Assembly: GCA_020720705.1 (NCBI GenBank) | Contig: DYOJ01000026.1 | Span: forward strand, 1 to 13,564 | Length of the DNA stretch: 13,564 nt | Direction: 5' to 3' | From: Acetofilamentum sp. | GTDB taxonomy: Bacteria > Bacteroidota > Bacteroidia > Bacteroidales > JAADGE01 | Shown: piece by piece, positions 12,514-13,564 of the stretch | How positions within the stretch are numbered: position 1 is the first letter of the stretch | How the letters are laid out: each line of letters opens with the position of its first letter | The notes under the pieces: generated by a model | Told to the model about the DNA's origin: nothing | What the model saw: only the letters and a program-made list of their open reading frames with translations | Databases searched by the model: none | Program-made: the position numbers and the translations under genes

Positions 12514-13431
12514 TTATTCCCAGGCACTTCGGCGACTGCCGCTGCGATATAGGGGTTCTTTTTTGCTGACGGAAAATCCGGTGTCGAAGTACAACATAAT
12601 TTCATGCGAGCCTGCCGTGGGCGTGTTCGACAGCGGCTCTAAATTCAGCTCGTAACAATATCCGATACCCAGAAATTTCATGTATATTCCGGCAGAAAAA
12701 ATCAAATCGTTGTTTGTTCGATATTTTGCTTTTGTCCAAATATTGTTATTCCATTCGGCTGATACGCCGGCTTCGGCTTGCCTCGGTGCGCTTCGGTAGT
12801 ATTTGAACAGTGCCGAAGGTTGAAAACGCCACAGTTTGTCCGTACTGTAAAAATCGTAAGCTGCATGAAAAAAGCCGGTTTGTAAAAATGTTTTTTCTTC
12901 GGTGCTGTACAGATAGGGAGACGAAACGTCCACAGCCAAATTTTTGAAACGATACGACAACCCGAAAGCATTTGTCAGCAAAGATTCTTCAAAAAGGTTC
13001 GATTTGAGTGCCGGGTCGAGCAGCTCGGCATCGGACAGTCCGTTTTCGCTGATTTTATTTTGCAGAAAATTGACATTTGCGCCCAAACCAAGCGTATGAT
13101 GCTGAGCCAAAGCTACCCGATAAGAATAATTCAAGCTGATGTTGAACGTTTCGAGTTGCCCCAAGGTTTGCTTATTCAGAATCACGCCCAAACCCATTGA
13201 TTTCGTGAGCAATCCGTCGAGGGTTAAACAGCTGTTTTGCGGTGCATCTTTAAATCCGAGCCACTGAATTTTGTGTCCCAAATTTACGACCATATTACCC
13301 GCTATGCCTGCGCCCGCCGGGTTTATCAACAGCGGATTTTGTTCGTAAAAATTATATTCGGGCATTGTTTGTGCCTGTACCGCATAAGCTCCCAAAAACA
13401 CCGAACATATAAGGATTTTAAATTTTTTCAT
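12514..13431 (-). CDS. PorP/SprF-family type IX secretion-associated membrane protein
   Basis: 305 aa from the ATG at 13431. An in-frame upstream TTG (13497) would add 22 residues translated from tandem repeats and hide the signal peptide, so it is rejected. Signal peptide 1-20 (MKKFKILICS ... YAVQA), cleaved before QT. The mature start YNFYEQNPLLINPAGAG (about 26-42) is the PorP/SprF hallmark, followed by HKIQWLGFKDAPQ and LGVILNKQTLGQLETFNISLNYSYR. The rest alternates as in an outer-membrane beta-barrel, ending GSHEIMLYFDTGFSV, plus a short polar tail (SKKEPLYRSGSRRSAWE). Family members help specific adhesins or surface proteins with type-B C-terminal signals reach the cell surface through the type IX system; some bind the secreted partner. 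The downstream OmpA-family gene is its usual companion. A large adhesin gene may lie upstream, outside the window. Confidence 0.88.
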   Translation of the reverse strand: MKKFKILICSVFLGAYAVQAQTMPEYNFYEQNPLLINPAGAGIAGNMVVNLGHKIQWLGFKDAPQNSCLTLDGLLTKSMGLGVILNKQTLGQLETFNISLNYSYRVALAQHHTLGLGANVNFLQNKISENGLSDAELLDPALKSNLFEESLLTNAFGLSYRFKNLAVDVSSPYLYSTEEKTFLQTGFFHAAYDFYSTDKLWRFQPSALFKYYRSAPRQAEAGVSAEWNNNIWTKAKYRTNNDLIFSAGIYMKFLGIGYCYELNLEPLSNTPTAGSHEIMLYFDTGFSVSKKEPLYRSGSRRSAWE

Positions 13432-13443
13432 TTTGATTTTTTT

Positions 13444-13530
13444 ATTGAGTAATGAGTATTGAGTAGTGAGTATTGAGTAGTGAGTATTGATTATCAAGTT
13501 CCTAATTGTTAATTCCTAATTCCTAATTAT
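13444..13530. repeat. 7-bp-phased tandem repeat array upstream of the PorP-like gene
   Basis: From 13447 the sequence reads in unbroken 7-bp steps: GAGTAAT, GAGTATT, GAGTAGT, GAGTATT, GAGTAGT, GAGTATT, GATTATC, AAGTTCC, TAATTGT, TAATTCC, TAATTCC, TAATTAT. The first half is a 14-bp tandem (ATTGAGTAGTGAGT) of about 3.5 copies; the second half is a different unit in the same phase. It begins about 16 nt before the minus-strand ATG at 13431. Confidence 0.85.
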
Positions 13531-13564
13531 CATTGTTTTAGTTGAAAATAGGAACGCGGATGAA

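Noticed and set aside
12461..12655. Plus-strand open frame antisense to the PorP-like C-terminus
   Set aside because: Short, begins within the repeat copy, and opposes a well-supported gene; no family resemblance.
13432..13497. TTG-initiated N-terminal extension of the PorP-like protein
   Set aside because: The 22 extra residues are translated from tandem repeats and would bury a normal signal peptide beginning at the ATG at 13431.
13444..13530. CRISPR-like array
   Set aside because: The units are 7 or 14 bp with no unique spacers and no cas gene nearby.

Overview
The window looks like a chromosomal segment of a member of the Bacteroidota. The evidence is mutually consistent: AT-rich DNA; promoters of the TTTG / N18-19 / TAnnTTTG type; signal peptides cleaved just before Gln (GFA|QQ, GIA|QE, VQA|QT); a PorP/SprF-like protein; a TPR-PD40-OmpA protein; and a tyrosine autokinase with a Gly-Tyr tail. 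I cannot place it below phylum or class. No tRNA, rRNA, CRISPR array, transposase or phage gene is visible.

Layout. (1) 1-58: terminator of an unseen upstream gene. (2) 111-3010, + strand: a promoter, then a tight three-gene run of a membrane-anchored endonuclease/exonuclease/phosphatase-fold (EEP) protein that has lost most catalytic residues, an S66 LD-carboxypeptidase, and a PHP-type histidinol-phosphatase-like phosphoesterase. (3) 3145-8209, + strand: a periplasmic TPR protein, an OPX-type polysaccharide export lipoprotein and a Wzc-like polysaccharide co-polymerase/tyrosine autokinase. The last two are an obvious pair (3 nt apart) that would drive export of a surface polysaccharide; no glycosyltransferases are next to them. 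(4) 8265-9479, + strand: a PLP-dependent Cys/Met-metabolism enzyme with its own promoter and a strong terminator at 9593-9626. (5) 10047-13431, - strand: a PorP/SprF-family outer-membrane protein followed by a TPR/PD40/OmpA protein with a C-terminal SPOR-like domain. This pair is typical of type IX secretion/gliding-adhesin loci; any adhesin partner would lie beyond 13564.

The two long intergenic regions are not empty. A diverged AT-rich repeat of about 220-235 bp occurs once on each side of the OmpA-family gene, in inverted orientation (9696-9911 and 12239-12473), with six collinear matching blocks. The DNA immediately upstream of both minus-strand start codons carries 7-bp-phased degenerate tandem repeats. 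The most interesting items are this repeat pair, the heptad repeats, the EEP pseudoenzyme, the (GY)10 kinase tail and the dual peptidoglycan-binding architecture of the OmpA protein. I do not see a clearly new defence or mobile system.
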